A stretch of DNA of 64,000 nucleotides from Thiocapsa sp. (GCF_022340925.1 NZ_JAJDNA010000003.1:1-64000); one strand, 5' to 3'; positions 53,466 to 63,221 are shown, counted from the stretch's first letter. Made by a program: numbers and translations. The notes: generated from the letters alone by a model not told the origin.

Positions 53466-55196
53466 ATGAGTGAACGTATCGTCGTCGATCCCGTCACCCG
53501 CATCGAGGGCCACTTGCGCATCGAGGCCCAGATGGACGGTGACACGATCGCGCAGGCCTACAGCTCCGGAACCGCGGTCCGCGGGCTCGAGATCATCCTC
53601 AAGGGCCGCGACCCGCGCGACGCCTGGGCCTTCGCGCAACGCATCTGCGGCGTCTGCACGCTGGTGCACGGCATCGCCTCGGTGCGCGCCGTCGAGGATG
53701 CCCTCGGCATCGAGCTTCCGGACAATGCGCAGTTGATCCGCAACCTCATGATCAGCGCACAGCACGTGCACGATCATGTGATGCACTTCTATCACCTGCA
53801 TGCGCTCGATTGGGTGGACGTGGTCAGCGCCCTGAGCGCCGATCCCAAGGCAACCTCTGCCTTGGCGCAGTCCATCAGCAGCTGGCCCAAGTCCTCGCCC
53901 GGCTATTTCGCCGATACCCAGAAGCGCATCAAGACCTTCGTCGAATCCGGCCAGCTCGGCATCTTCGCCAATGGCTATTGGGGTCACCCGGCCTACAAGC
54001 TTCCGCCCGAAGCCAACCTGTTGGCTGTCTCGCATTATCTGGAGGCGCTGGCCTGGCAGCGCGACGTCGCGCGCCTGCACGCGATCTTCGGCGGCAAGAA
54101 CCCGCACCCGAATTTCGTCGTCGGTGGCGTTCCCTCGCCGATCGACCTCAACTCGGATTCGGCCATCAACGCCAAGCGCCTCGCCGAGGTCCAGTCCATC
54201 CTCCGGACCATGCAGACCTTCGTCGATCAGGTCTATGTGCCGGATACCCTGGCCATCGCCAGCTTCTACAAGGACTGGGGCGAGCGTGGCGAGGGCCTGG
54301 GCAACTTCATGAGCTACGGCGACCTGCCCGCCGCCGGCGTCATGGACCCTGCGCAGTTTCTCTTTCCGCGCGGGATCATCCTGAACCGGGATCTCAGCAC
54401 CGTCCATGAGGTCGATCTCCACGACGACGGACAGATCCAGGAGTACGTGGCCCATTCCTGGTACGAATACGCCGGCGGCAAGGACCAGGGCCTGCATCCC
54501 TATGCGGGGGAGACCAAGCTCGAGTATGACGGGCGCGGCGGCGTCAAACCGCCGTACACCCAGCTGGACGTGAGCGATGGTTATTCCTGGATGAAGGCGC
54601 CCCGCTGGAAGGGCCAGGCGATGGAGGTTGGCCCGCTCGCACGGGTCCTCGTCCTCTATGCCAGCGGCCACGACCAGACGCGTGAGCTGGTCGAGATGAC
54701 CCTGTCCCGGTTGGAGCTTCCGGTGCGCGCGCTCTTCTCGACACTCGGACGCACGGCCGCCCGGACACTCGAGACCAAGGTCGTGGCCGATGCCGCCCAA
54801 GGCTGGTACGGCGAGCTGATCGCGAACATCAAGGCGGGCGACACCCGGACCTTCAACGAGGCCCTCTGGGAACCCTCGAGCTGGCCGCGCGAGGCGCGCG
54901 GCGCCGGGTATACGGAGGCCCCGCGGGGCTCACTCGGGCACTGGATCGTCATCAAGGACCGCAAGATCGCCAACTACCAGGCGGTGGTCCCATCCACCTG
55001 GAACGCCGGACCGCGCGACCCCAGCAGCCAGCCGGGCGCCTACGAGGCGGCGCTGCAGGACAACCACCAGTTGGCCGACGCGAGGCAGCCGGTCGAGATC
55101 CTGCGCACCATCCACTCCTTCGACCCCTGCATCGCCTGCGCGGTCCACCTCACTGATCCCGGGACCGGCGAGCAGTTGGAGATCAAGATCGCTTGA
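53466..55196 (+). CDS. hynL: [NiFe] hydrogenase large subunit
   Basis: A 576-residue catalytic subunit. The NiFe site Cys are in RICGVCT (C61, C64) and DPCIACAVH (C555, C558). A 15-residue tail (LTDPGTGEQLEIKIA) after H561 should be removed by the maturation protease. It has no signal peptide of its own and is exported with HynS by the Tat route. I chose ATG 53466, giving MSERIVVDPVTRIEGHLRIE, the family N-terminus; AGGAG lies about 13 bases upstream. A hairpin follows 26 bases after the stop. Confidence 0.97.
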   Translation: MSERIVVDPVTRIEGHLRIEAQMDGDTIAQAYSSGTAVRGLEIILKGRDPRDAWAFAQRICGVCTLVHGIASVRAVEDALGIELPDNAQLIRNLMISAQHVHDHVMHFYHLHALDWVDVVSALSADPKATSALAQSISSWPKSSPGYFADTQKRIKTFVESGQLGIFANGYWGHPAYKLPPEANLLAVSHYLEALAWQRDVARLHAIFGGKNPHPNFVVGGVPSPIDLNSDSAINAKRLAEVQSILRTMQTFVDQVYVPDTLAIASFYKDWGERGEGLGNFMSYGDLPAAGVMDPAQFLFPRGIILNRDLSTVHEVDLHDDGQIQEYVAHSWYEYAGGKDQGLHPYAGETKLEYDGRGGVKPPYTQLDVSDGYSWMKAPRWKGQAMEVGPLARVLVLYASGHDQTRELVEMTLSRLELPVRALFSTLGRTAARTLETKVVADAAQGWYGELIANIKAGDTRTFNEALWEPSSWPREARGAGYTEAPRGSLGHWIVIKDRKIANYQAVVPSTWNAGPRDPSSQPGAYEAALQDNHQLADARQPVEILRTIHSFDPCIACAVHLTDPGTGEQLEIKIA

Positions 55197-55221
55197 GCAA
55201 GGGAACACTGGAACGCAGACG

Positions 55222-55239
55222 AGGCCGCGCAAGCGGCCT
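55222..55239 (+). terminator. Hairpin after hynL
   Basis: AGGCCGC (55222-55228) and GCGGCCT (55233-55239) form a perfect seven-base stem with a GCAA tetraloop, 26 bases after the hynL stop. There is no T-run, so it is either a Rho-assisted 3' end or an RNA-stabilising hairpin. Confidence 0.5.
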
Positions 55240-55399
55240 GTGACGGCACGCGGCGGCTACAGACTGGGTTCCCAGATGGAGCTGAGAGACAGCGACAATC
55301 CCGGCAAACGCTCGCCATCGCCGGGTGCCCGCAGGTCTCCCAGGCAAACCGGCTCCGAGGCTTGCAGGATCGGCCAGCCAAGGGTAACGCCATCGTCGC

Positions 55400-55543
55400 T
55401 CAGCCGCCGATCAATGTCGGGCCGGCAGCGGCAACCACCAGGGTGATCAGCCCCAGGGTCAGGTCGATCGCCATCAGGGCGCGGATCCACCCGAACGTGG
55501 ACGCGGCTCGGGACCAGTCGGCGGCGGCGACACCCCGTTGCAT
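55400..55543 (-). CDS. Small membrane protein or remnant of a larger membrane protein
   Basis: A 47-residue frame from ATG 55543, just after the stop of pgl on the same strand. It has the pattern expected of the last part of a multi-pass membrane protein: an amphipathic segment with ADWSRAASTFGWIRALMAID and then a hydrophobic end (LTLGLITLVVAAAG). The frame stays open upstream into pgl. It could be a true small protein coupled to pgl, or the 3' end of a gene whose 5' part was lost. No Shine-Dalgarno sequence is obvious. Confidence 0.4.
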   Translation of the reverse strand: MQRGVAAADWSRAASTFGWIRALMAIDLTLGLITLVVAAAGPTLIGG

Positions 55544-55557
55544 GCGGCGGAACGGGA

Positions 55558-56250
55558 TCAGGTTGATCCCCCGGCCGACTCGGGATCCAGCAAGACATCC
55601 GTTGGCCCCAGAGCGGCGACCCGCGAGATCGGCAGATCCGCACCGCGACGCCAGGCGGCCAGGGCCTCGCGCTTTTCGGCACCCGTGACCAGGATCAGGC
55701 GCTGGGCGGAAGCCGCGATGGCCATTGGGGTCAGGGTCACCCGATCGTGCGGTGGCTTCGGCGCCCCGTGCACGGGCGCCACATAGACATCCGGGGGGAC
55801 CGCATGACCCGGGAAGAGACTCGCCGTGTGGCCGTCCTCGCCCATTCCGAGCAGGACGAGATCAAAGGGCAGCCACATCCGGATCGACTCCTCGTAACGT
55901 CGTGCGGCCTCCTGGGCCCCCAGCTCCGCGGGTATCCAGTGGACATTGTCCCGCGGGATGGCGACCCGCTCGGCCAGGGCCAGCTCGATCGCGCGGCTGT
56001 TGCGCTCGATATCATCGGGAGGCAGACAGCGCTCGTCGCCGAGAAACAGGTGCCAGTGCGACCACTCCTCGGGCTGATCGGCCAGCCGTCGGTAGGCCGC
56101 CAATGGGGTGCGTCCCCCCGCCAGCACGCAGCGGAATCGCCCGCTCAGAGCGATCGCGCGGCGCGCGGCCGCGGCCATCCGACGGGCCGTCTCCTCGGCA
56201 ACGGCAGCGGCGGACCGGAGACGAACGAAGCGGATGGACGGCTCTGCCAT
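55558..56250 (-). CDS. pgl: 6-phosphogluconolactonase
   Basis: Hydrolyses 6-phosphogluconolactone between the Zwf and Gnd steps. The 230-residue protein of the NagB-like DevB family has VLAGGRTPLAAYRRL, LFLGDERCLPPDDIERNS and LLGMGEDGHTASLFPG, with the catalytic His in the last. zwf and gnd are at the other end of the window, so the pathway genes are split. It is divergent from the response regulator gene. Confidence 0.95.
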   Translation of the reverse strand: MAEPSIRFVRLRSAAAVAEETARRMAAAARRAIALSGRFRCVLAGGRTPLAAYRRLADQPEEWSHWHLFLGDERCLPPDDIERNSRAIELALAERVAIPRDNVHWIPAELGAQEAARRYEESIRMWLPFDLVLLGMGEDGHTASLFPGHAVPPDVYVAPVHGAPKPPHDRVTLTPMAIAASAQRLILVTGAEKREALAAWRRGADLPISRVAALGPTDVLLDPESAGGST

Positions 56251-56320
56251 GGCGCTCTACCCCCTCTGACCAGTACACTGCCGGCGGTCCTAACGCGAAG
56301 CCCCCGCCTTTCAAAACGAT

Positions 56321-57274
56321 ATGAAGATCCTTCTGGTCGACGATTCCAAGACCACGCGGTACGCGTTGCGCATCACACTGCAACACCAGGGCGTCGAGGT
56401 CGACACGGCCGATTCCGCTGAATCCGCCTTCGAGACGCTCAAGAGCCGGGTGCCGGACGCCGTCCTCATGGACCATATCATGCCTGGACTGAACGGCCTG
56501 GAGGCCCTCGAGATCATCCATGCCGATCCGCGAACCGCGCACCTCCCGGTGGTCCTCTGCACGTCGCAAGAGGACGGCGACCTGACCGCGACAGCGATGC
56601 GGAAAGGCGTCCTCGCCGTCCTGCCGAAATCACGCGCGGACGAGTGCCTCCCGGAGATTCTCGGGCGCATCCGCGCCGCCGTCCAGGATGGCGCCCCGCC
56701 GCCCGCGCACCCCGCCAACCCGAAGGTGCCGGGCGCCGCTGACCACTCACCCGTCTCACCCGGCGTCCTGAGCCGCCCGGAGCTCCTGGCCTTGATCGAC
56801 GAACGGCTGGAGGCCGCGCTGAACAGGCGCCTGACCGCCCTCATCGAAGACCTGCGCCGCGATCTCACCGAGGTCCTGCTTGTCGAGGCACGCCATCTCG
56901 TGGATACACGACTCGCCGATGAGCCGGGGGCACGTGCCGCCACCCCGCCACACGCGGCCCTGGAGGACCTGCAAGGGCTCGAGAGTCGGCTGATCCGCGA
57001 GACCCTGCCGGGGCTTGTCGAGCACCGCGTCGCCGCTGAGCGCGCCGGCCCCGGATCGGAGACATGGGACTCGGCCAAGACTCCCGCGACTGGCGAAGCC
57101 GAACCGGGCGATCGCGTGAAAACCAACCGGACTCGCCCCGGACACCCGGCAGCCGCCTCTCTGAGCCCTTGGGCACGGGAGGCGGGAATCTCCGCGATGC
57201 TCGACACCCTCAGGCAGATCCCGTCAGCCTCGGCACGGTCGCTGCGCGCCGCGCTCAAGCGTCTCGAGCGCTGA
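56321..57274 (+). CDS. Response regulator with receiver domain and helical C-terminal region
   Basis: A 317-residue protein. Residues 1-125 are a receiver domain with acidic D7/D8, phospho-acceptor D51 in VLMDHIMPG, Thr in LCTSQ and the conserved Lys in VLPKS. A Pro-rich linker leads to a charged helical region (about 150-225; LIDERLEAALNRRLTALIED) and a disordered stretch before a short C-terminal helix. I see no DNA-binding or enzymatic output domain, so output is probably through protein contacts. No histidine kinase is adjacent. Confidence 0.85.
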   Translation: MKILLVDDSKTTRYALRITLQHQGVEVDTADSAESAFETLKSRVPDAVLMDHIMPGLNGLEALEIIHADPRTAHLPVVLCTSQEDGDLTATAMRKGVLAVLPKSRADECLPEILGRIRAAVQDGAPPPAHPANPKVPGAADHSPVSPGVLSRPELLALIDERLEAALNRRLTALIEDLRRDLTEVLLVEARHLVDTRLADEPGARAATPPHAALEDLQGLESRLIRETLPGLVEHRVAAERAGPGSETWDSAKTPATGEAEPGDRVKTNRTRPGHPAAASLSPWAREAGISAMLDTLRQIPSASARSLRAALKRLER

Positions 57275-57286
57275 ACCCGATCATCT

Positions 57287-57457
57287 TCAAGCGGGGGTAT
57301 CCGTCTCATCGCGCGAGGCATCTTCGCCCGCCTCGGAGCCGCTTCCGTGCTGGCGGGCATGGTCACGTCGCGACGCGACGAGCTGGCTATATACGAGCCA
57401 CCCGGCCAGCGCCATAAAACCGAAGAATTCGATCGCCTTGAGTGGATTCTGATCCAT
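57287..57457 (-). CDS. 56-residue single-pass membrane protein
   Basis: ATG 57457, preceded by purine-rich GAGGAGTGAGGA, opens a 56-residue protein with one membrane helix (about residues 8-27; [20 protein letters not shown]), a short basic stretch after it (RRDH) and an acidic, Ser/Glu/Asp-rich tail. This topology resembles small accessory subunits of respiratory complexes, but there is no such complex here. It converges with the response regulator gene (stops 13 bases apart) and is divergent from xfp. Confidence 0.6.
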   Translation of the reverse strand: MDQNPLKAIEFFGFMALAGWLVYSQLVASRRDHARQHGSGSEAGEDASRDETDTPA

Positions 57458-57544
57458 GGTCCTCACTCCTCTGCCAGAGACCGTGCAATCGCCGAGGCGT
57501 CTCCAACCGAACGCGAATTGCCTGGCCATGCGGATTGAGCAAAC

Positions 57545-57588
57545 GGCGGGGAACCGGACGAAGCGGTTTCCCGCCTACTCCGTTTTTT
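57545..57588 (+). terminator. Terminator-like hairpin with T-run in the xfp leader
   Basis: GGCGGGGAACCG (57545-57556) pairs with CGGTTTCCCGCC (57564-57575), a 12-base stem with one G-T pair and a seven-base loop. Seven bases later come six T (57583-57588). It lies about 150 bases before xfp on the same strand. It could stop read-through from the response regulator gene or act as an attenuator. Confidence 0.55.
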
Positions 57589-57734
57589 CGCCTAAGCGCC
57601 CGAAACTGGAGGAGCGTCCGTTCCATCCGAGGCGGAACGCATCCGGGGCAATGGTACGCCTCGACGTAACAGCACCTTCATCGAACGATCCTAGTATCGA
57701 GCCGACTTCCCCAAAGGCAACAGAGGAGACGGTC

Positions 57735-60128
57735 ATGAACGACGCAGTCCGCACACTCGAGAGCAACGCAACTCCCCTCTCACCCGACCTGCTCGCCAAG
57801 CTCGACGCCTACTGGCGAGCCTGCAACTATCTCGCCGTCGGCATGATCTATCTGCGCGACAACCCCCTTCTGAGGGAGCCGCTGAAGGAGGAGCACCTCA
57901 AGAGCCGCCTGCTGGGTCATTGGGGCGCCAGTCCCGGGCTGTCCTTCATGTACGTGCACCTCAACCGCATCATCGTCGAGCACCAACAGGAGGCGATCTT
58001 CCTCGCCGGTCCCGGACACGGCGCCCCTGGCGTGCTGGCTCCCGTCTATCTGGAAGGGACCTACTCCGAGATGTATCCCAACAAGAGCGAGGATGAGGAA
58101 GGCATGCGGGCCTTCTTCAAACAGTTCTCCTTCCCCGGCGGGATCGGCTCGCACTGCACCCCCGAGACACCCGGCTCGATCCACGAGGGCGGCGAGCTGG
58201 GGTATTCGATCTCGCACGCCTTCGGCGCGGCCTTCGACAACCCGGACCTCCTGGTCGCGGTGGCAGTCGGCGACGGCGAGGCGGAGACCGGGCCGCTCGC
58301 CACCTCCTGGCATTCGAGCAAGTTTCTGAATCCCATCCGCGACGGCGCCGTGCTGCCGATCCTGCATCTCAACGGCTACAAGATCAACAACCCGACGCTG
58401 CTCTCGCGCATCCCCAACGCGGAGCTGGCGAGCCTCTTCCGCGGCTACGGCTGGACGCCCCATTTCGTCGAGGGCGACGAGCCCCTGGTCCTGCATCAGA
58501 CCATGGCCGCGACCCTGGACGCCTGCTACCAACAGATCCGCACCTTCCAGCAAGCGGCCCGCGACAGCGGACAGGCCACCCGCTGCCACTGGCCGATGAT
58601 CGTGCTGCGCACCCCCAAGGGCTGGACCGGGCCGGCACAGGTGGATGGGCACAAGGTCGAGGGTTTCTGGCGCGCCCACCAGGTCCCGCTCTCCGGGATG
58701 CATCACAACCCGGCCCATCTCAAGCAGCTCGAGGACTGGATGAAGCGCTACAAGCCCGAGGAGCTGTTCGACGAGAACGGCCGGCTGGTCCCCGAGCTCA
58801 AGGCCTTGGCCCCCAAGGGGACCCTGCGCATGAGCGCCAATCCGCACGCCAACGGGGGGCTCTTGCGCCGCGCCCTGCGCATGCCCGACTTCCGCGACTA
58901 TGCCCAGGACGTCCCCGAGCCCGGCAAGCTCCGCGCCATGAATACCAAGCCGGTGGGCGCCCTGCTGCGCGACATCATGGCGAAGAACATGAACAACTTC
59001 CGTGTCTTCGGCCCGGACGAGAACACCTCCAACAAGCTGGATGCCGTCTACGAGGTCAGTAAGAAGCTCTGGCTGTGCGAGTACAAACCGGAGGATGCCG
59101 ACGGCGGGGAGCTGGCCCCGGACGGGCGGGTGCTGGAGATGCTCTCGGAGCACACCCTGGAGGGCTGGTACGAAGGCTATGTCCTGACAGGCCGTCACGG
59201 CTTCTTCGCCACCTACGAGGCCTTCGTCCACGTCATCGACAGCATGTACAACCAGCATGCGAAATGGCTGGCGATCTGCGAGGAGATCCCCTGGCGCGCG
59301 CGCATCTCCTCGCTCAACCTGCTCATCACCTCCACCGTCTGGCGCCAGGACCACAACGGCTTCACCCATCAGGACCCGGGATTCCTCGACGTGGTGGTCA
59401 ACAAGAACCCTGAGGTCACCCGTATCTATCTGCCGCCGGACGTCAACACCCTCTTGTCCACCGTCGACCACTGCCTGCAGAGTCGCGACGACATCAACGT
59501 GATCGTGGCCGACAAGCAGAACCACCTCCAGTACCTGGACATGGACGCCGCGATCAAGCACTGCACCAAAGGGATTGGGATCTGGGAGTGGGCGAGCAAC
59601 GATCAGGGAGCCGAGCCCGACGCGGTCCTGGTCGGCTGCGGCGACATCCCCACCAAGGAGGCGCTGGCGGCCACCGCGCTGCTGCGCGAGCACTTCGACG
59701 ACATCCGGATCCGCTTCATCAACGTGGTGGATCTCTTCAAGCTGCAACCCGCCGGCGAGCATCCGCATGGGCTCAGCGACGCGGATTTCGACAGCCTCTT
59801 CACCAAGGATCGGCCCGTCATCTTCAACTTCCACGGCTACCCCTGGCTGATCCATCGCCTGGCTTACCGGCGCACCAACCATGCCCATCTGCATGTGCGC
59901 GGCTACAAGGAAAAGGGCAACATCAACACGCCCCTGGAGTTGGCCATCGAGAACGAGATCGACCGCTTCAGCCTCGCGATCGACGTCATCAACCGCGTGC
60001 CGCGGCTGCAGGTCGCCGGCGCACATGTGAAGGAGCGGCTGCGCGATCTGCAGATCGAGTGCCGAAACTATGCCCATGAGCACGGCGTCGACAAGCCCGA
60101 GGCCGATGAATGGACGTGGCCCTTTTGA
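57735..60128 (+). CDS. xfp: Phosphoketolase (xylulose 5-phosphate / fructose 6-phosphate)
   Basis: A 797-residue thiamine-diphosphate enzyme that splits xylulose 5-phosphate or fructose 6-phosphate with phosphate to acetyl-phosphate plus a sugar phosphate. Family motifs include [28 protein letters not shown], the TPP-binding [15 protein letters not shown], and [21 protein letters not shown] about seven bases before ATG 57735 and the family N-terminus support the start; the frame is open further upstream but not family-like. glgP follows after 150 bases, a common pairing for glycogen-to-acetyl-phosphate metabolism. Confidence 0.97.
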   Translation: MNDAVRTLESNATPLSPDLLAKLDAYWRACNYLAVGMIYLRDNPLLREPLKEEHLKSRLLGHWGASPGLSFMYVHLNRIIVEHQQEAIFLAGPGHGAPGVLAPVYLEGTYSEMYPNKSEDEEGMRAFFKQFSFPGGIGSHCTPETPGSIHEGGELGYSISHAFGAAFDNPDLLVAVAVGDGEAETGPLATSWHSSKFLNPIRDGAVLPILHLNGYKINNPTLLSRIPNAELASLFRGYGWTPHFVEGDEPLVLHQTMAATLDACYQQIRTFQQAARDSGQATRCHWPMIVLRTPKGWTGPAQVDGHKVEGFWRAHQVPLSGMHHNPAHLKQLEDWMKRYKPEELFDENGRLVPELKALAPKGTLRMSANPHANGGLLRRALRMPDFRDYAQDVPEPGKLRAMNTKPVGALLRDIMAKNMNNFRVFGPDENTSNKLDAVYEVSKKLWLCEYKPEDADGGELAPDGRVLEMLSEHTLEGWYEGYVLTGRHGFFATYEAFVHVIDSMYNQHAKWLAICEEIPWRARISSLNLLITSTVWRQDHNGFTHQDPGFLDVVVNKNPEVTRIYLPPDVNTLLSTVDHCLQSRDDINVIVADKQNHLQYLDMDAAIKHCTKGIGIWEWASNDQGAEPDAVLVGCGDIPTKEALAATALLREHFDDIRIRFINVVDLFKLQPAGEHPHGLSDADFDSLFTKDRPVIFNFHGYPWLIHRLAYRRTNHAHLHVRGYKEKGNINTPLELAIENEIDRFSLAIDVINRVPRLQVAGAHVKERLRDLQIECRNYAHEHGVDKPEADEWTWPF

Positions 60129-60278
60129 GATCCGGCAGCACCGATCGGGGGTGCGTTCGCGCCGTGATGTGGCGCGGCGCGCCAAGCCGCCGTGTGTGCC
60201 TTCGCGCATCCGATTGACGGATTTCGAAACGGGCGTGTAGCTTGTGCCCACCCGATACCGTGCCGACGAGGCGCCAGC

Positions 60279-62774
60279 ATGAACACCGAGGTGGCCCCGA
60301 GGATCCAGCCCCAGAGACACGAGCATACCCGCACCGGCATGTCGAAGGCGTCTCTGAAGCAGGCCTACATCGACAATCTGTTCTACATCCAGGGGCGGTT
60401 TCGTGAGGTGGCCACGGGACATGACCTTTACATGGCGGCCGCCTTCACCGTGCGCGACCGCATCCTGGAACGCTGGGTCAAATCGGCCCAGATCTACAAG
60501 ACCTCCCATGCGCGCACGGTCTGCTATCTCTCGGCCGAGTATCTGCTAGGTCCGCATCTGGCCAACAATCTGGTCAATCTCGGCATCACCGAGGTCGCCC
60601 GCGAGGCGGGCGAGGAATTGGACCTCGACTTCAACGCGATCATGGAGGAGGAGGAGGAGCCTGGACTGGGTAACGGCGGACTCGGTCGCCTGGCCGCCTG
60701 CTATATGGACTCACTGGCCACGGTACAGATCCCCGCGATCGGCTATGGGATCCGCTACGAATTCGGCATCTTTGACCAGGTCATCGAGGACGGCTGGCAG
60801 GTCGAGCGCAGCGACACCTGGCTGAGGAACGGCAATCCCTGGGAGATCCCGAGACCGAAGATCGGCTTCCCGGTGCTCTACGGCGGCCGCACCGAGCGGA
60901 CCCGTGACAATCAGGGCCGACCGACCGTGCGCTGGGTGCCGGACCTGGTCGTCAACGGCGTCGCCTACGACACACCGATCCTTGGCTACGGGGTCGGAAA
61001 CGTGAACCTCCTGCGCCTATGGAAATCAGAAGCCCCGGAATCCTTTGATTTCCAGGCCTTCAATGTCGGCGACTATTACGGTGCGGTCCACGCCAAGATC
61101 GAGGCGGAGACCCTCTCCAAGGTGCTCTACCCCAACGACGAGCCCGAGGCCGGCAAGGAGCTGCGGCTGAAACAGCAGTATTTCTTCGTGTCCTGCTCGC
61201 TCCAGGACATGATCCGACTGCATCTCAACACCGTCGGACCACTCGAGACCTTCCACGAGAAATTCGTCGCCCAGCTCAACGACACGCATCCGGCCATCGC
61301 CGTGGCGGAGCTCATGCGCCTCTTCGTGGACGAGCACGGCATGTCCTGGGACGCGGCCTGGGCGATCGCCCGCCAGACCTTCTGTTACACCAACCACACG
61401 TTGCTCCCGGAAGCGCTGGAGACCTGGTCGGTCGCCCTCTTCGAGCGTCTGTTGCCGCGCCATCTCGAGATCATCTACGAGATCAATCAGCGGTTCCTCG
61501 ACGAGGTGCGCGTGCGCTTCCTCGGCGACGAGGAGCGGGTCGCCCGGATGTCTCTCATTGCCGAGGGCGGGATGCGGCGGATCCGGATGGCAAACCTGGC
61601 GGTGGTGGGAAGCCTGGCGGTCAACGGCGTCGCCGCCCTGCACTCGGAGCTCGTCAAGACCACGCTTTTTCAAGACTTTCATGACATGTGGCCCGAGCGC
61701 TTCCACAACATCACCAACGGTGTGACCCCGCGCCGTTTCATCGCCGTCAGCAACCCGCGTCTCGCGCGCCTGATTACCGAGACCTGTGGACATGACCGCT
61801 GGGCGCGCGACCTCGAGTGCCTGCGCGAGCTCGAGTCGCACGCCGACGACCCCGGGTTGCAGGAGCGCTGGCGCCAGGCGAAGAGCGCGGCCAAACGGGA
61901 CCTGGCGGTCTGGCTCATGCGCAACACCGGCGTCCTGCTCGACCCGGACGCGATGTACGACGTCCAGGCGAAGCGCCTGCACGAGTACAAGCGTCAGCAC
62001 CTCAACGTCCTTCATATCATCCGGGTCTATCAGCGGTTGAAGCAGAACCCGAACCTGGGCATGGTCCCGAGGGCCTTTATCTTCGGCGGCAAGGCGGCCC
62101 CGGGCTATTACATGGCCAAGCTCGTTATCAAGCTGATCAATGCCGTCGCCGAGGTCATCAACAACGACCCGCAGGTCAACGGTTACATCCGGGTTGCCTT
62201 CATGCCCAACTTCAACGTCAAGAACGGTCAGCGCCTCTATCCCGCCGCCGACCTTTCGGAGCAGATCTCTCTCGCCGGCAAAGAGGCATCCGGCACCGGA
62301 AACATGAAGTTCTCGATGAACGGCGCCCTCACCGTCGGGACCCTCGACGGCGCCAACATCGAGATCCGCGACGAGGTGGGGCCGGAGAATTTCTTCCTGT
62401 TCGGCATGACGGCGGACGAGGTCCGCCGGAGGCAGGCCGAAGGCTATCGGCCCTGGGACACCTATCAGCGTGACCCCGAGCTCAAGTCCGACATTGACCT
62501 CATCACCTCCGGACTCTTCTCGCACGGCGACACCAGTCTCTTTCGCCCCTTGACCGATCAGCTGATCAACCACGACCCCTTCATGGTCCTTGCCGACTAC
62601 CGCTCGTACCTCGAGTGCCAGGATCGCATCAGCGAGGTCTACAGTCGGCGTGCCGCGTGGGACAGGATGTCGATCCTGAACGTCGCCCGGATCGGGCGCT
62701 TCTCATCGGACCGATCGGTCCGGGAATACGCGGAGAAGATCTGGAATATCAAGCCCCTGCCGATCGCGCTCTAG
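60279..62774 (+). CDS. glgP: Glycogen phosphorylase
   Basis: Releases glucose 1-phosphate from glycogen ends. The 831-residue protein has LGNGGLGRLAACYMDSLAT near the N-terminus, VAQLNDTHPAIAVAELMR, YTNHTLLPEALETW and the PLP-lysine segment EASGTGNMKFSMNGALTVGT. ATG 60279 has GAGG about nine bases upstream; ATG 60339 would remove 20 variable residues. Its neighbour xfp and the glgX at the left end of the window fit a glycogen-breakdown role. Just after the stop lies an intergenic repeat element. Confidence 0.97.
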   Translation: MNTEVAPRIQPQRHEHTRTGMSKASLKQAYIDNLFYIQGRFREVATGHDLYMAAAFTVRDRILERWVKSAQIYKTSHARTVCYLSAEYLLGPHLANNLVNLGITEVAREAGEELDLDFNAIMEEEEEPGLGNGGLGRLAACYMDSLATVQIPAIGYGIRYEFGIFDQVIEDGWQVERSDTWLRNGNPWEIPRPKIGFPVLYGGRTERTRDNQGRPTVRWVPDLVVNGVAYDTPILGYGVGNVNLLRLWKSEAPESFDFQAFNVGDYYGAVHAKIEAETLSKVLYPNDEPEAGKELRLKQQYFFVSCSLQDMIRLHLNTVGPLETFHEKFVAQLNDTHPAIAVAELMRLFVDEHGMSWDAAWAIARQTFCYTNHTLLPEALETWSVALFERLLPRHLEIIYEINQRFLDEVRVRFLGDEERVARMSLIAEGGMRRIRMANLAVVGSLAVNGVAALHSELVKTTLFQDFHDMWPERFHNITNGVTPRRFIAVSNPRLARLITETCGHDRWARDLECLRELESHADDPGLQERWRQAKSAAKRDLAVWLMRNTGVLLDPDAMYDVQAKRLHEYKRQHLNVLHIIRVYQRLKQNPNLGMVPRAFIFGGKAAPGYYMAKLVIKLINAVAEVINNDPQVNGYIRVAFMPNFNVKNGQRLYPAADLSEQISLAGKEASGTGNMKFSMNGALTVGTLDGANIEIRDEVGPENFFLFGMTADEVRRRQAEGYRPWDTYQRDPELKSDIDLITSGLFSHGDTSLFRPLTDQLINHDPFMVLADYRSYLECQDRISEVYSRRAAWDRMSILNVARIGRFSSDRSVREYAEKIWNIKPLPIAL

Positions 62775-62787
62775 GACCGCGCCGGGC

Positions 62788-62860
62788 AGGAGGCCAGGGC
62801 ATCTTCAGTCGCCATCAGCGTCCGAAGACGAAGGCGAACGGAGGTCGCGTCTTCGCCTTC
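62788..62860. repeat. Intergenic repeat element with alternative hairpins after glgP
   Basis: The first 21 bases (62788-62808) match 18 of 21 at 39701-39721, and the following segment (62810-62859) resembles 47774-47823. Two mutually exclusive stems are possible: GAAGACG (62824-62830) with CGTCTTC (62848-62854), or GAAGGCGAA (62830-62838) with TTCGCCTTC (62852-62860). It starts 14 bases after the glgP stop and may act as its 3' end. Confidence 0.7.
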
Positions 62861-63221
62861 CATGCCGATCATCGCAATGCATGGCAATCGATCAGCTCAT
62901 CCCGGTGCGGCTGACGGGGTCCGACTTGGTTCAACTTCGGCCGTCAGCGTCTCATTCAAACCATAAAGGCCGGCTGACCTCGGGTTTCGGCGTCCGTCCC
63001 TGCCGGCCGAACACCTGACCGGCCATCGCTTGAGATCACTGCGGTAAACGCCAGAGGCATTCTTTTTCAGAGACTTCCGTCGGGTGGCAGGCGGATCGAC
63101 GGCGCAGCGCGCCGTCTGCCCTCTCATGGCACGGCGATCGCATAGTGTCAAAAGGGAACCAAAAGGTCCGATCGCCTGCGCACGGCCCGGTCTCCCAACA
63201 TAAAGAAGCAGGAGCCGACGC
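62861..63221. other. Intergenic gap upstream of the PIN-domain gene
   Basis: No gene is visible in these 361 bases, on either strand. A perfect eight-base hairpin, GACGGCGC (63098-63105) with GCGCCGTC (63109-63116), has no T-run. AGCAGGAG just before 63222 is the ribosome binding site of the PIN gene. No antitoxin-like frame was found. Confidence 0.6.
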
